Positions 41,721-51,514 of a DNA stretch of 64,000 bases are shown here, piece by piece. Source of the DNA: an uncultured bacterium (lineage in GTDB: Bacteria; Desulfobacterota; BSN033; UBA1163); contig CALLAL010000007.1 of assembly GCA_938002255.1 (NCBI GenBank), positions 1 to 64,000 of the forward strand, given 5' to 3'. The position numbers were made by a program, and so were the translations under genes. The notes beneath the pieces are model-generated. The model had not been told where the DNA came from and ran no database searches. It saw only the letters and a list, made by a program, of their open reading frames with translations. Position 1 is the first letter of the stretch. Every line of letters begins with the position of its first letter.

Positions 41721-43617
41721 GGACACTCTACCGAAGCTTCTGAAAAAGAAGGCTGAAAAATATGGTGATCGAAAGATTGCCATGAGGGTAAAGGATCGTG
41801 GTATCTGGCAGTCCTTTACCTGGAGGGCCTATTACGAAAAAGTGAAATTTTTTTCATTGGGCCTCCTTTCTCTCGGCATGCAGAGGGGAGATAAGGTTTC
41901 CATCCTTGGAGAAAACAAACCCGAAATCTTCTGGGCAGAATTAGGCGTCCAGTCTATAGGTGGAACCATGGTCGGAATCTTTACCGATTGCACTCCTCCT
42001 GAGGTAAAATTCTATGTGACCGATTCAGATTCCACCTTTGTCATTGCCCACGACCAGGAACAGGTGGACAAGCTCCTCCAGATCAAAGAGGACCTCCCTC
42101 TGGTTAAGAGAGTGATTTATTGGGATCCAAAGGGATTATGGAGCTATGACGATCCGATTCTCATCAGTTTTAAGGAGATGCTCGACCTTGGCGTGCAGTA
42201 TGAAAAAGAGCATCCTGGTCTATTTGAGGAAACCCTTGAAAACGGAAAAGGGGAGGAAATCGCCTTGATCTGCTATACCTCAGGAACCACCGGCTTGCCC
42301 AAAGGGGCCATGATTAGCCACAAGGGGCTTGTTGCCATTGCAAAAGCCTGGCGGGATGTCGATCGCTGGTCCGATCAGGATCGCTATGTCTCGTTCATTC
42401 CACCCGGTTGGATTGCTGAACAGGCGGTTGGAGTTGCAGGTCAACTCGTCTCCGGTATGGAAGTCCACTTCCCTGAAGAACCAGAAACGGTTCATGAAAA
42501 TATCAGAGAAATTGGGCCGACCATTCTCTTTTTTGCCCCACGCCTCTGGGAGAATATCAACCGAATGATTCAGGCAAAGATCACCGATACAACCCCTTTG
42601 AGGCGATCTATCTATTACCTCCTTTTACCCCTGGGATATCGCACCGCCCAACATCGTTCTCTCCGGAAGCAGGGCGGATGGATATTGAAAACCCTCTATT
42701 GGATTGCTCATATGGTTCTATTCCGGCCTCTAAAGGACCGGGTAGGGCTTTCCCGAATTCGATGCGCCTATACAGCAGGCAGTGCGGTAAGCCCGGACAT
42801 CCTCAACTATTTTCAGGCGATCGGGGTCAACATCAAACAACTCTACGGTGGCTCAGAGCAGGGGTTGGTTACGATCCATCTCGATGGCCAGATTAAATAC
42901 GAAACCTGCGGGCCTCCCATGCCAGGAGTGGAAGTCCGTCTTTCCCCGGAAGGAGAGATATTAGTCAGGGGAGAAAACATCTTCTCAGGATATTATAAAA
43001 ATCCTGAAGCCACTCGGGAGAAGATCCGGGAGGGTTGGTATTACACAGGCGATTTTGGCTATATTGACGAAGATCGCCATCTCGTTGTCATCGATCGAAT
43101 GGAGGATCTTAAGGCATTAAAGGGGGGACGAAAATTTTCGCCTCAATTCGCTGAGATAAGACTTAGATTCTGTCCTTATATCAAGGATGCCCTGGTAATC
43201 GGCGGCGAGGATAAGGATTATGTTACAGCCATCATCAATATCGATCTTGACAATGTTGGTCGGTGGGCTGAAGCCCATCGTATTCCCTATACCACGTTCA
43301 CCGATCTCTCTCAGAAACCCGAAGTGATTGATTTGATCAAAAGAGATATTCAGCGCATTAACAAATTCCTTCCCGAATGGTCCAGGATCAGAAAATTTGT
43401 CAACCTTCACAAAGAATTCGATGCGGATGAGGCAGAATTGACGCGTACCAGAAAATTGAGAAGAGCTTTTGTTGAAACCCGCTATAGCGATTTAATCGCC
43501 GCCCTCTACGGACAACAACGGGAATATCATGTGGAAGCCTCGGTCACCTATCGGGATGGTCGAAAGGGGTTAATCCGAACTTCGATTCAGATTAACCCCG
43601 TGGAGGAAACTCCATGA
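41713..43617 (+). CDS. long-chain acyl-CoA synthetase (AMP-forming)
   Basis: A 634-residue ligase that activates a carboxylic acid to its CoA thioester through an acyl-AMP. It has ICYTSGTTGLPKGAM (P-loop-like motif near residues 185-199), LYGGSEQG and GWYYTGDFGYIDEDRHLVVIDR. The start is a GTG inside the end of livG, and the stop overlaps livH (ATGA). Being embedded in the transporter operon suggests that the imported solute is a fatty or aromatic acid rather than an amino acid. The C-terminal segment beyond the AMP-binding fold matches FAA1-type enzymes. Confidence 0.92.
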   Translation: MTEDTLPKLLKKKAEKYGDRKIAMRVKDRGIWQSFTWRAYYEKVKFFSLGLLSLGMQRGDKVSILGENKPEIFWAELGVQSIGGTMVGIFTDCTPPEVKFYVTDSDSTFVIAHDQEQVDKLLQIKEDLPLVKRVIYWDPKGLWSYDDPILISFKEMLDLGVQYEKEHPGLFEETLENGKGEEIALICYTSGTTGLPKGAMISHKGLVAIAKAWRDVDRWSDQDRYVSFIPPGWIAEQAVGVAGQLVSGMEVHFPEEPETVHENIREIGPTILFFAPRLWENINRMIQAKITDTTPLRRSIYYLLLPLGYRTAQHRSLRKQGGWILKTLYWIAHMVLFRPLKDRVGLSRIRCAYTAGSAVSPDILNYFQAIGVNIKQLYGGSEQGLVTIHLDGQIKYETCGPPMPGVEVRLSPEGEILVRGENIFSGYYKNPEATREKIREGWYYTGDFGYIDEDRHLVVIDRMEDLKALKGGRKFSPQFAEIRLRFCPYIKDALVIGGEDKDYVTAIINIDLDNVGRWAEAHRIPYTTFTDLSQKPEVIDLIKRDIQRINKFLPEWSRIRKFVNLHKEFDADEAELTRTRKLRRAFVETRYSDLIAALYGQQREYHVEASVTYRDGRKGLIRTSIQINPVEETP

Positions 43618-44498
43618 AAGAATTTTTCCAGCTTGCCATACCCGGTTTGATGGTCGGCAGTCTCTATGCCTTGGTGGCTGCTGCAATTGTTCTGGTCTAT
43701 AAATCAACCCGAGTGGTCAGTCTGGCACATGGCCAATTATTAGCCTTCGGCGGCCTCTTCTTCTGGATCGGTCTTGTCGCTTTGGATTTACCTCTTCCCT
43801 TAAGCGTTCTCATGACGTTGGCTTGCTCTATCTGGATGGGTTGGCTGGTGGAACGGATCACGCTTCGACCCCTGATCGGACAGCCGTTAATCTCTGCTTT
43901 TTTAATGACCTTTGCCATCTTTATGGCCCTGGATGGTATCTTTCAACTCATCCTGAAAGGAGAATCGAAAACCTATGCGACGCGACTGGCTCTGGGAGAA
44001 TTGGACATTCTGGGGGTTCCGGTCCGGGTGGTGCAGTTGATCAGTTTTGGTGTGGTCCTGCTTGTTTTTCTCTCGTTGGCCCTCTTTTTTCGCCACACCA
44101 AAACAGGCCTTGGAATGCGGGCCACCGCAGAAGATCACCAACTCTCTCAGAGCACGGGGATTAATGTCAGAACAATCTTCTCCCTCATCTGGATCATTTC
44201 TGCCACGGTCGCTTCCATAGCGGGTATGGGGACCGCTTATGTTATGGACATTCATTTTCCCCTTCCTTACATCGGCATCAAAGGATTAATCGTTGCCCTT
44301 TTTGGAGGATTAGATTCACTGACAGGAGCTCTTTTTGCGGGTCTGATTCTCGGTGTGCTCGAAAACCTGATTGCCGGTTACCTCGACCCTCTGGTGGGTG
44401 GGGGGTTGAAAGATGTAGCAGCTTATGCATTGCTTCTGATCATCTTGCTGGTGAAACCCTACGGTCTCTTCGGGTTGAAGAGAATCGAAAGAGTTTAA
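43614..44498 (+). CDS. livH: Liv-type ABC transporter permease LivH
   Basis: A 294-residue inner-membrane permease with about eight hydrophobic helices. The family motifs are GLMVGSLYALVAAAIVLVYKSTRVVSLAHG and LFGGLDSLTGALFAGLILGVLENL. It starts within the ligase stop codon. It would pair with LivM and the ATPases LivG and LivF. Confidence 0.93.
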   Translation: MKEFFQLAIPGLMVGSLYALVAAAIVLVYKSTRVVSLAHGQLLAFGGLFFWIGLVALDLPLPLSVLMTLACSIWMGWLVERITLRPLIGQPLISAFLMTFAIFMALDGIFQLILKGESKTYATRLALGELDILGVPVRVVQLISFGVVLLVFLSLALFFRHTKTGLGMRATAEDHQLSQSTGINVRTIFSLIWIISATVASIAGMGTAYVMDIHFPLPYIGIKGLIVALFGGLDSLTGALFAGLILGVLENLIAGYLDPLVGGGLKDVAAYALLLIILLVKPYGLFGLKRIERV

Positions 44499-44543
44499 AG
44501 GAGAAATTTCGATATTTGGACTTGGGATTGAAGGGGTTAAGGG

Positions 44544-45590
44544 ATGAGACCTTGTGGGACATTTGATGAGCGATACAGCCAGGATATGGCAATTCTGAGA
44601 ATCAAGAGACACTGGGCCGTCCTGATTGGCGCGCTCATTCTCCTCTATACCTTTCCCCTTTATGGATCTTACTATTTTATCAGCCTGATCAACAGTCTCA
44701 GCATCACGATCATCATTGTCCTGGGACTCCAACTGGTCAGCGGCTACTGTGGCCAGATTTCCTTTGGGCAGGCTGCTTTCATGGCAGTGGGTGCTTATAC
44801 GTCAGCCATCCTGACAGGGAAATTGGGAGTGTCGTTCTTTATAGCCCTCCCTCTTTCGGGAATGGTTTCGGGTTTAATCGGATTGGGCGGAGGAGCTCCT
44901 TCCCTTCGGATTAAGGGCTTTTACCTTGCCATGGCAACCATTGCCATCCATTTTGTAGTGATGTGGCTGATCCTTCACCTCCAGATCACCGGAACGACCC
45001 AGGGACTTCACCCTCCTGCACCTCGAATGGCAGGGTTTGAATTCGATAGCGATGAAAAAATCTACTATATCATTGTCACGGTCATGCTCTTAATGACTTA
45101 CGGAGCCCGGAATATAGTAAGGACCCGAGTGGGAAGGGCTTTTGTGGCCATTCGGGACAATGACCTTGCAGCTGAAGTGATGGGGATCGAGCTCTACCGA
45201 TACAAACTGCTCGCTTTTTTTATTTCCTGCTTCTATGCGGGCATTGCAGGGTCTCTGTGGGCTCACTGGATCCAGATGGTCCATCCTGAGCAATTTACCT
45301 TGCTTCATGCTTTGAACTATATCGGTATGCTCATTGTGGGAGGCGGAGGGAGTATTCCAGGCGTGTTCTTCGGCGTGCTTTTTCTTCGGTTACTCGATGA
45401 AGGGGTCATGTTCATCGCACCGATTTTATCATCCGTCTTTCCCTGGATTGGCATTCATCCCGCAGCTTCAATGAGCGTGTCTGTCTTTGGCATCGTTTTA
45501 ATTCTCTTTCTGATTTTTGAGCCAAGGGGATTAGCCCATCGTTGGGAAATCTTTAAAGCCTCTTATCGGCTTTACCCTTTTTCGCATTGA
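44544..45590 (+). CDS. livM: Liv-type ABC transporter permease LivM
   Basis: A 348-residue permease with about ten hydrophobic helices. Key motifs are LQLVSGYCGQISFGQAAFMAVGAYTSA, GRAFVAIRDNDLAAEVMGIELYRYKLLAFFISCFYAGIAG (split across helices) and the C-terminal LFLIFEPRGL. AAGGGG precedes the ATG at 44544; an internal ATG at 44586 also fits the family. It is the third integral part of the first Liv cluster. Confidence 0.93.
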   Translation: MRPCGTFDERYSQDMAILRIKRHWAVLIGALILLYTFPLYGSYYFISLINSLSITIIIVLGLQLVSGYCGQISFGQAAFMAVGAYTSAILTGKLGVSFFIALPLSGMVSGLIGLGGGAPSLRIKGFYLAMATIAIHFVVMWLILHLQITGTTQGLHPPAPRMAGFEFDSDEKIYYIIVTVMLLMTYGARNIVRTRVGRAFVAIRDNDLAAEVMGIELYRYKLLAFFISCFYAGIAGSLWAHWIQMVHPEQFTLLHALNYIGMLIVGGGGSIPGVFFGVLFLRLLDEGVMFIAPILSSVFPWIGIHPAASMSVSVFGIVLILFLIFEPRGLAHRWEIFKASYRLYPFSH

Positions 45591-45644
45591 TGTAATAAGG
45601 GGTTGGATAATGAAGATGATGAAAAGGTGGTTTGGTTCCAGGAA

Positions 45645-45689
45645 CCAAGGATTCAAGCCTACCCCAAATTGAAAGACTCGAATCCATGG
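45645..45689. repeat. imperfect inverted repeat before livK
   Basis: CCAAGGATTCAAGCC (45645-45659) pairs imperfectly with GACTCGAATCCATGG (45675-45689). It belongs to the same loose family as the repeats at 36824-36927 and 56651-56750. Confidence 0.4.
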
Positions 45690-45733
45690 CACTTTAGATC
45701 TCTATAACCCTATTATGATGAAAGGAGGTTGTG

Positions 45734-46945
45734 ATGAAGATGAGAAAGATATCATTTGGAATCGTTGGTCTTGCTTTTCTTTTTGTGCTCAGTGTCATCC
45801 CTGGATACGCCCAGAAAGAGGTGACCTATCTAAGTCTGGCGGATTACACAGCTGCCATTGCAGGGCTTAATGTTCCGGCCGATATGGGCTGTGAAGATTA
45901 TTTTAAGGAATTGAACGCAAAGGGAGGGGTGGATGGCGTCAAGATCAAATTCATTGGGGTAGACACCAGGTACGATGTCGCCAGAGGGGTTTCAGCTTAT
46001 AAGCGATACCGCACGGAACCAAAACTCTTAGTCGTCAATGCCATTGGCACACCGATCGGAAAAGCGGTTGCTCCCCTGGTAGCAAAAGATAAATTGATTA
46101 CCCTTGTGCCTGGCGACGGGGAGTTTCAGGCCCATCTGGGAAGGGTCTTCATCTGGGGGCCTGCCTATCAGGATTCCTTTGCAGCCACGATTGACTGGAT
46201 CCTCTCGGACTGGAAAAAGAAAGGTAAAACCGGGGCCCCGAAGGTGGGCTATATTTCCTGGGATAACCCCTATGGAAAGGAATTTCTCCGGGGAGGGAAA
46301 GAGTATGCGGAAAAGATGGGCGTATCGTTGGCTCCTCCTGAATTCTTTCCTCCGGGTTCGCTCGATCATTCCGTCTATCTCACCCGGCTGGCAAAAGCAG
46401 AGGTCAATTATATCTTTGTGGGTGGCGTTGACCCGACTCCCACCAATGTGATTCGGGACGCTCATAAATTGGGCTTGACCAAAACCATCCAGTTTTTCTG
46501 CGACTACTGGGGCCCGACCTCTCTCGGCACACGCCTCCATCCAGAGGCCCTCGAAGGAGTGGTCATCGTCTCCTACTATCTACGCGGGGATGACGCAAGA
46601 AACCATCCTCTTGCAAATCTCTGGACAAAATACGGCCGTGGAAAAATAGAAGATATGAATGAAGTTTATACCATTGGAATGTCCTGGGCAATGACTTTCG
46701 AAGCCGCACTGAAGATGGCCTTAAAAGAGGTAGGCTATAAAAAACTGGACGGCGAGGTCATCTATCAAACCTATCAAAAACTCACCGGCATCGAGCGAGC
46801 CGGACTTCAGGGGCCCTGTGCCTACAGTCCTACCTCGCGAAGAGGAAGCCTCGAGGTTAAGTTTTATCAGGTGAAAGCGGGAAAGGTCGTCTCTATATCC
46901 GATTGGATAAAGGCTCCTGATGCTGTGTCTCTGCATAAATTTTAA
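45734..46945 (+). CDS. livK: Liv-type ABC transporter substrate-binding protein
   Basis: A 403-residue periplasmic binding protein with signal peptide MKMRKISFGIVGLAFLFVLSVIPGYAQ. The two-lobed Peripla_BP_6 fold shows GVDTRYDVARGVSAYKRY, GYISWDNPYGKEF and NYIFVGGVDPTPTNVIRD. AAAGGAGG precedes the ATG at 45734; a GTG one codon earlier is too close to it. The ligand is unknown. Given the acyl-CoA ligase in the operon, a carboxylic acid is more likely than an amino acid. Confidence 0.9.
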   Translation: MKMRKISFGIVGLAFLFVLSVIPGYAQKEVTYLSLADYTAAIAGLNVPADMGCEDYFKELNAKGGVDGVKIKFIGVDTRYDVARGVSAYKRYRTEPKLLVVNAIGTPIGKAVAPLVAKDKLITLVPGDGEFQAHLGRVFIWGPAYQDSFAATIDWILSDWKKKGKTGAPKVGYISWDNPYGKEFLRGGKEYAEKMGVSLAPPEFFPPGSLDHSVYLTRLAKAEVNYIFVGGVDPTPTNVIRDAHKLGLTKTIQFFCDYWGPTSLGTRLHPEALEGVVIVSYYLRGDDARNHPLANLWTKYGRGKIEDMNEVYTIGMSWAMTFEAALKMALKEVGYKKLDGEVIYQTYQKLTGIERAGLQGPCAYSPTSRRGSLEVKFYQVKAGKVVSISDWIKAPDAVSLHKF

Positions 46946-46965
46946 ACAGAAAGGAGGGAGGATCA

Positions 46966-47460
46966 ATGAACTCATTTAGAACGACAACAGTTGGTCTCAG
47001 TCTTTTCCTTTTAATTCTATCTTTGATCGCCTGCAGTACATTATTCCCACCTCCCAAACCCAAAGTGACGGTGGCGGTCACTCCTGAAAAAGTGGAGTTA
47101 AAATTCCCCGATATCATGCGAGTGCCCATCGTCTTTACAGGAACAGGATGGACTCCAAAAGAGATGGTGGTGATCGATATGGTCCTGCCTCCGGGGGTAG
47201 AGATGAAAGGAGTTAAACCAGGAGAGGACGTAGGAATCGCTTTTGGACAGGCGGATGAGGCGGGCAATTTTAAGGCTGAAGTTCCTCCCACGGCAAAATT
47301 GAATACGATCTTTCGCGTGGGATGGACACCCATTCTGGCGCCGGACCCAAAGACACTCAACCCTATTCCTCCTGGAGTCTATACGATGAAAGCGAGTGGC
47401 GCTGACTCCGGTGCCGTGGCTACCACTACGTTGGAGTTTACAGCTCCTATTAAAAAATAA
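46966..47460 (+). CDS. lipoprotein of liv cluster 1, unknown function
   Basis: A 164-residue lipoprotein with signal MNSFRTTTVGLSLFLLILSLIAC, lipobox LSLIAC and Cys-23. The mature part looks like a single immunoglobulin-like beta sandwich (VTVAVTPEKVELKF, MVVIDMVLPPGVEM, ending TTTLEFTAPIKK). It lies between livK and livF, with GGAGGG upstream of its ATG. It may help substrate capture at the outer or inner membrane. No named family is recognised. Confidence 0.7.
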   Translation: MNSFRTTTVGLSLFLLILSLIACSTLFPPPKPKVTVAVTPEKVELKFPDIMRVPIVFTGTGWTPKEMVVIDMVLPPGVEMKGVKPGEDVGIAFGQADEAGNFKAEVPPTAKLNTIFRVGWTPILAPDPKTLNPIPPGVYTMKASGADSGAVATTTLEFTAPIKK

Positions 47461-47573
47461 CATTCAAAAGCTAAAGAATTGTCAGGTTGACTTAGTCTAA
47501 AAACATATTGAGTAATTTCTATCATTTGGGCTTTGTATTCCATCTAAGCTTTGTGATTTGAAATTAGCATCCA

Positions 47574-48368
47574 ATGCTCCGTCTCAACAATATCGAAGTC
47601 ATCTATAGCGATGTCATTTTGGTCTTGAAGGGCGTCTCACTCGAGGTCCCCGATGGGAAGATCATCTCTCTACTGGGCGCCAATGGAGCGGGTAAAACAA
47701 CCACCCTTAAAGCCGTTTCGGGTGTCCTTTATACAGAGCTGGGGGAAGTTACAGACGGGAGCATCGAGTTTGATGGTGTAAGAATTGATGGGAAAGCCCC
47801 AGAAGAGATCGTCCAGATGGGGATTGTCCAGGTGATGGAGGGCCGCCGACTGTTCGAACACCTGACGGTTGAGGAAAACCTCTGGGTAGGAGCTTATGCC
47901 CGGAAAGATAAGGAAGGCATCCCGAAAGACCTTGAGTTAGTTTACCATTATTTCCCAAGGCTGAAGGACCTACGGAAACAGGTGAGCGGCTATCTCTCCG
48001 GTGGGGAGAGGCAGATGCTGGTGATGGGACGGGCTTTAATGTCCCACCCAAAGTTGATGCTCCTTGATGAACCCTCTCTTGGACTCAGCCCTCTCCTCGT
48101 CAGAGACATCTTTGAAGTGATCAAAAAGATTAACCGGGAGGAGAAGACTTCAATCCTGTTGGTCGAACAGAATGCCAAGATCGCTCTTTCAACATCAGAG
48201 TTTGGTTACATTATGGAGAACGGAAGGGTCGTGTTAGATGGTCCTTCCCCGAAACTGAAGGAGAATGAGGATATCAAGGAATTCTATCTCGGACTGAGCC
48301 AAGTTGGAAAAAGAAAGAGTTTCCGCGAGGTAAAACACTACCGGAGACGAAAGAGATGGCTGTCTTAA
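47574..48368 (+). CDS. livF: Liv-type ABC transporter ATP-binding protein LivF
   Basis: A 264-residue ATPase with Walker A GANGAGKT, signature YLSGGERQMLVMGRAL and Walker B LMLLDEPSLG, followed by VEQNAKIAL. It completes cluster 1. About 110 bases separate it from the lipoprotein gene, with no clear ribosome site. Its end overlaps the convergent DUF35 gene by four bases. The basic tail (RREVKHY-like, KHYRRRKRW) is longer than in most LivF. Confidence 0.93.
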   Translation: MLRLNNIEVIYSDVILVLKGVSLEVPDGKIISLLGANGAGKTTTLKAVSGVLYTELGEVTDGSIEFDGVRIDGKAPEEIVQMGIVQVMEGRRLFEHLTVEENLWVGAYARKDKEGIPKDLELVYHYFPRLKDLRKQVSGYLSGGERQMLVMGRALMSHPKLMLLDEPSLGLSPLLVRDIFEVIKKINREEKTSILLVEQNAKIALSTSEFGYIMENGRVVLDGPSPKLKENEDIKEFYLGLSQVGKRKSFREVKHYRRRKRWLS

Positions 48369-48802
48369 ACCGGCTCGAGCACAATGGTGATTTTGCCGTC
48401 GGGGAGGACGAACGGGGAGGCCTTCATCCTCATCCCAACCTTGATCTTTTTAATATCCATTTTGGGGATCCATCCCATGATTGGCAACCCCTTTCCTACT
48501 TCGATAATGCCGATGGGACAGGGTTCAAATTGAACGCTCGAAAAAGGCATGAGAGGCTGACGGACCGCAAAATGTTCAGGAGGAACATGGATTCTCGTAA
48601 AGGTTAACAAATTCCCCTGGGTCGGAAGCTCTTTCCATTCCATCTCACTTTGCATGCAGGAAGAACAATCTGCCCTTGGAGGATAGTACTGCGTTCCGCA
48701 ATGCTTGCAGACGGTGGAGGTGATCTTCCCGTTGGCTAAATCCTCTGCAAACCGATTCACCTTGGTCTGGTTGATAAAAAGAGAAAAATTTTTAAACTCC
48801 AT
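48365..48802 (-). CDS. Zn-ribbon/OB-fold acyl-CoA-associated protein (DUF35)
   Basis: A 145-residue protein with a zinc ribbon (CKHCGTQYYPPRADCSSC, four cysteines, about residues 32-49) followed by an OB fold (GNLLTFTRIHVPPE ... PIGIIEVGKGLPIMG). Proteins of this kind form complexes with thiolases and deliver or hold CoA substrates. AGGAGGG precedes the ATG at 48802, just after the thiolase stop. The pairing with that thiolase is typical. Confidence 0.9.
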   Translation of the reverse strand: MEFKNFSLFINQTKVNRFAEDLANGKITSTVCKHCGTQYYPPRADCSSCMQSEMEWKELPTQGNLLTFTRIHVPPEHFAVRQPLMPFSSVQFEPCPIGIIEVGKGLPIMGWIPKMDIKKIKVGMRMKASPFVLPDGKITIVLEPV

Positions 48803-48803
48803 C

Positions 48804-49961
48804 CTATTCCCTCCTGAAGATATGAACGAGTGAAATTTGACCGGATCCACCTACATTATGGGTCAGGCCAATCTGCGCATTCTTTACCTGTCTTGGTCCT
48901 GCCTCTCCTCTTAACTGTTTCGATATTTCCACTGCCATAGAGACGCCTGTGGCTCCAAGGGGATGCCCTTTTGATTTCAATCCTCCATCCACATTGACCG
49001 GAATCCGGCCTCCGACATAGGTCTCCTTCGCCTCAATCAATCTCCCTCCCTCTCCTTTCTCACAGAACCCGAGGTCTTCATAGGCGACGATCTCTGCAAT
49101 GGTGAAACAGTCGTGAACCGTTGCCACATTGATATCTGAAGGACCAATCCCTGCCATCTTGTAGGCGGCCTTAGCCGCCTCCCGGCTCGCTTCGAGGGAG
49201 GTCATCGATTTGCGGTCCCCCAACCTCATGGCATCTGTCGCACACCCCAATCCGGCAAGCCAGACGGGTTTCTTCGACAGGGCTTTGGCTTTCTCTTCTG
49301 AGGCAAGCAGAACCGCTGCCGCTCCGTCCGTGATCAGACTGCAATCAAAGAGTTTAAGGGGATAGGCAACGGTGAATGAAGTCATCGCCTTTTCCAGGGT
49401 TACCTCTTTCTGCATCTGTGCATAAGGGTTAAGGCTTCCATAATAATGGTTTTTCACTGCCACCATAGCGAGTTGTTCCTCTGTGGTCCCATAAGCAGCC
49501 ATGTGGGCATTTGCAATCATCGCATAATAACCTGGAAAGGTCGTTCCAAAGGGATATTCCCAGATAGCATCCCCTGCACGGCCCATGATCTCAGTGGCCA
49601 CACTCGTGGGGACCTCTGTCATCTTTTCTACCCCTACCACCAGAACGATGTCTGCGAGACCCGAAACAATATTCATCCATCCTGTTCTCAAAGCAACGCT
49701 TCCTGTGGCACAAGCTCCTTCGACCCGGAAATTAGGTTTGGGATAAAAACCGATATAATCGTGAACCTGGGCAGAAGGTTGAATACCGAAAGAAAACTCG
49801 TCTCCAGCGACACCGGTCACCATACTATCTACTTCTTTTAGAGAAAGACCCGCATCATCGAGACAGGCCTTTACCGCCTCAAAGATCAATTCACGAAGTG
49901 AAGCGTCCGATCTGATACCAAACTTCCCATGTCCGATTCCAACAATGGCTACTTTTTTCAT
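48804..49961 (-). CDS. thiolase (acetyl-CoA acetyltransferase / SCP-x type)
   Basis: A 385-residue thiolase. The nucleophilic Cys lies in VEGACATGSVALRTGWMNI (about residue 86). The C-terminal active-site segments are NVDGGLKSKGHPLGATG (His) and IGLTHNVGGSGQISLVHI, where His replaces the usual Cys of CxG, as in the SCP-x/DUF35-partnered class. It probably cleaves 3-ketoacyl-CoA with help of the DUF35 protein. It lies at the downstream end of the Liv cluster 2 operon. Confidence 0.9.
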   Translation of the reverse strand: MKKVAIVGIGHGKFGIRSDASLRELIFEAVKACLDDAGLSLKEVDSMVTGVAGDEFSFGIQPSAQVHDYIGFYPKPNFRVEGACATGSVALRTGWMNIVSGLADIVLVVGVEKMTEVPTSVATEIMGRAGDAIWEYPFGTTFPGYYAMIANAHMAAYGTTEEQLAMVAVKNHYYGSLNPYAQMQKEVTLEKAMTSFTVAYPLKLFDCSLITDGAAAVLLASEEKAKALSKKPVWLAGLGCATDAMRLGDRKSMTSLEASREAAKAAYKMAGIGPSDINVATVHDCFTIAEIVAYEDLGFCEKGEGGRLIEAKETYVGGRIPVNVDGGLKSKGHPLGATGVSMAVEISKQLRGEAGPRQVKNAQIGLTHNVGGSGQISLVHIFRRE

Positions 49962-49996
49962 CTTTCATCTACCCTCTCTATTGCTTCTGCGTTAGG

Positions 49997-51505
49997 TTAT
50001 TTTCCGTACAACTCTTTCACCTTTGGCCGGTCAATCGAGCCATCTTCTTTTTTGGGCAGGGTTTCGACAAACTGAACATATCCGGGTTTCTTGTATCGAG
50101 CAATCTTTCCCCCAACAAAATCGATCAATTCTTTATCCGTCAATTTGGCATTCGGTTTTAAGACGCAAACCGCCTTAATCCCTTCACCGAACTTGGGATC
50201 CGGAACACCTATCACAGAGACTTCTTCAATGGCTGGATGTTCGAGAATGACTTTTTCCACCTCGACGGGATAGACATTCTCACCGCCGGGTTTGATCAAC
50301 TCCTTTTCTGCCTTTCTTCCTGCAAACCAGAGATAGCCCTCCTCATCCATACGGCCTGAATCGCCCGTGTGATGCCATCCTTCTCGAAAGGTGTGGCGGG
50401 TCAAATCTTCCTCGCCCCAGTATCCATGGAAAACCAGAGGTCCCCGAACCAGGATCTCCCCCACTTTTCCTGTCTCAACCTCCTTGTCAAATTCATCAAC
50501 GATCTTCATCTCCACAAGAGGACCCGGCTTGCCAGCACATCCCGCTTTCTCTTTATTCGAACAGACGCTGGTCAATCCCATAGTCTCTGTCTGACCATAG
50601 ACCAACCAGAACTGACCATAGCCAAGGCTTTCAAACCTCTTGATCGTCTCCTGCAAGTCAATGCCCAGAACATGCTTCAGGGGCGAGAGGGTGAACCCTC
50701 CTTTTGCCTGTTCGTCGAGTAACTGAAGCAGAATGGGAGGAAAATCGCCAATCAGAGTGATTCTTTCCTGATCAATCATCTTCCCTGCGGTCAAGGGATC
50801 AAACTTAGGAATCATCACATTCCTTCCACCCACATGCATGATTACCAGGGCGCCAAAAATCCCCGCAATATGAAAAAGAGGGAGAATGTTGAGATACGCA
50901 TCTTCTTGCGTGAGTCCCATGATGGCGATATTTTGAATGGTGCAGAAGATAAGATTATGATGACTGATGATGGCTCCACGAGGTTTCCCCTGGACTGCAG
51001 CGGTATGCATGATGATATAGGGGGCCTCTCCATCGACCTCCACCGGAGAGGCTGCAGGACTGTCTAAGAGGGAAGCAAAAGGGGTATAACGACCTCCTCC
51101 ATTTCCGAAGGTCACAAATTCTCTTAAAAAAGGACAGGTCGGCAAAAGATCATCAATCATCTTTTCAAAATCGGGATCGACCACCATCATAACAGGTTCA
51201 GTGTTTGTGAGATTGTATCTGATCTCATCAGCGGAGAGCCTGAAGTTGATGGGCACCATGATGGCCCCTGAAGCAGCGATCGCCCCTATGAGGGGGAAAA
51301 AATAGGCATGGTTTTTGGCTAATACCCCTATCCGATCGCCTTTCTTAATTCCTTGGCTCTGCAGCCATCCCGAAACCCGATTCACTTGATCAAAAAGAGT
51401 CCCATATGTAACTTTTTCGCCATCCGACTGAACGGCGATTCTGTTTTTATAAAGGGTTGAATTTCTTTTGTATAGGTCGTAAATCGTAAAACTTCGCACT
51501 CTCAT
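49997..51505 (-). CDS. acyl-CoA synthetase (AMP-forming), class I
   Basis: A 502-residue ligase. The phosphate loop is degenerate: YIIMHTAAVQGKPRGAIISH, where TSGTTGxPKG is expected, so the key Ser/Thr/Gly residues are partly replaced. The later motifs VYGQTETMGL, GWHHTGDSGRMDEEGYLWFAGR and KPGGENVYPVEVE are normal. Other MenE/FadD-like ligases with TAAVQGxPRGA are known among anaerobes, so activity is still likely. The acyl substrate is unknown. Confidence 0.88.
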   Translation of the reverse strand: MRVRSFTIYDLYKRNSTLYKNRIAVQSDGEKVTYGTLFDQVNRVSGWLQSQGIKKGDRIGVLAKNHAYFFPLIGAIAASGAIMVPINFRLSADEIRYNLTNTEPVMMVVDPDFEKMIDDLLPTCPFLREFVTFGNGGGRYTPFASLLDSPAASPVEVDGEAPYIIMHTAAVQGKPRGAIISHHNLIFCTIQNIAIMGLTQEDAYLNILPLFHIAGIFGALVIMHVGGRNVMIPKFDPLTAGKMIDQERITLIGDFPPILLQLLDEQAKGGFTLSPLKHVLGIDLQETIKRFESLGYGQFWLVYGQTETMGLTSVCSNKEKAGCAGKPGPLVEMKIVDEFDKEVETGKVGEILVRGPLVFHGYWGEEDLTRHTFREGWHHTGDSGRMDEEGYLWFAGRKAEKELIKPGGENVYPVEVEKVILEHPAIEEVSVIGVPDPKFGEGIKAVCVLKPNAKLTDKELIDFVGGKIARYKKPGYVQFVETLPKKEDGSIDRPKVKELYGK

Positions 51506-51514
51506 AATCTCCCC

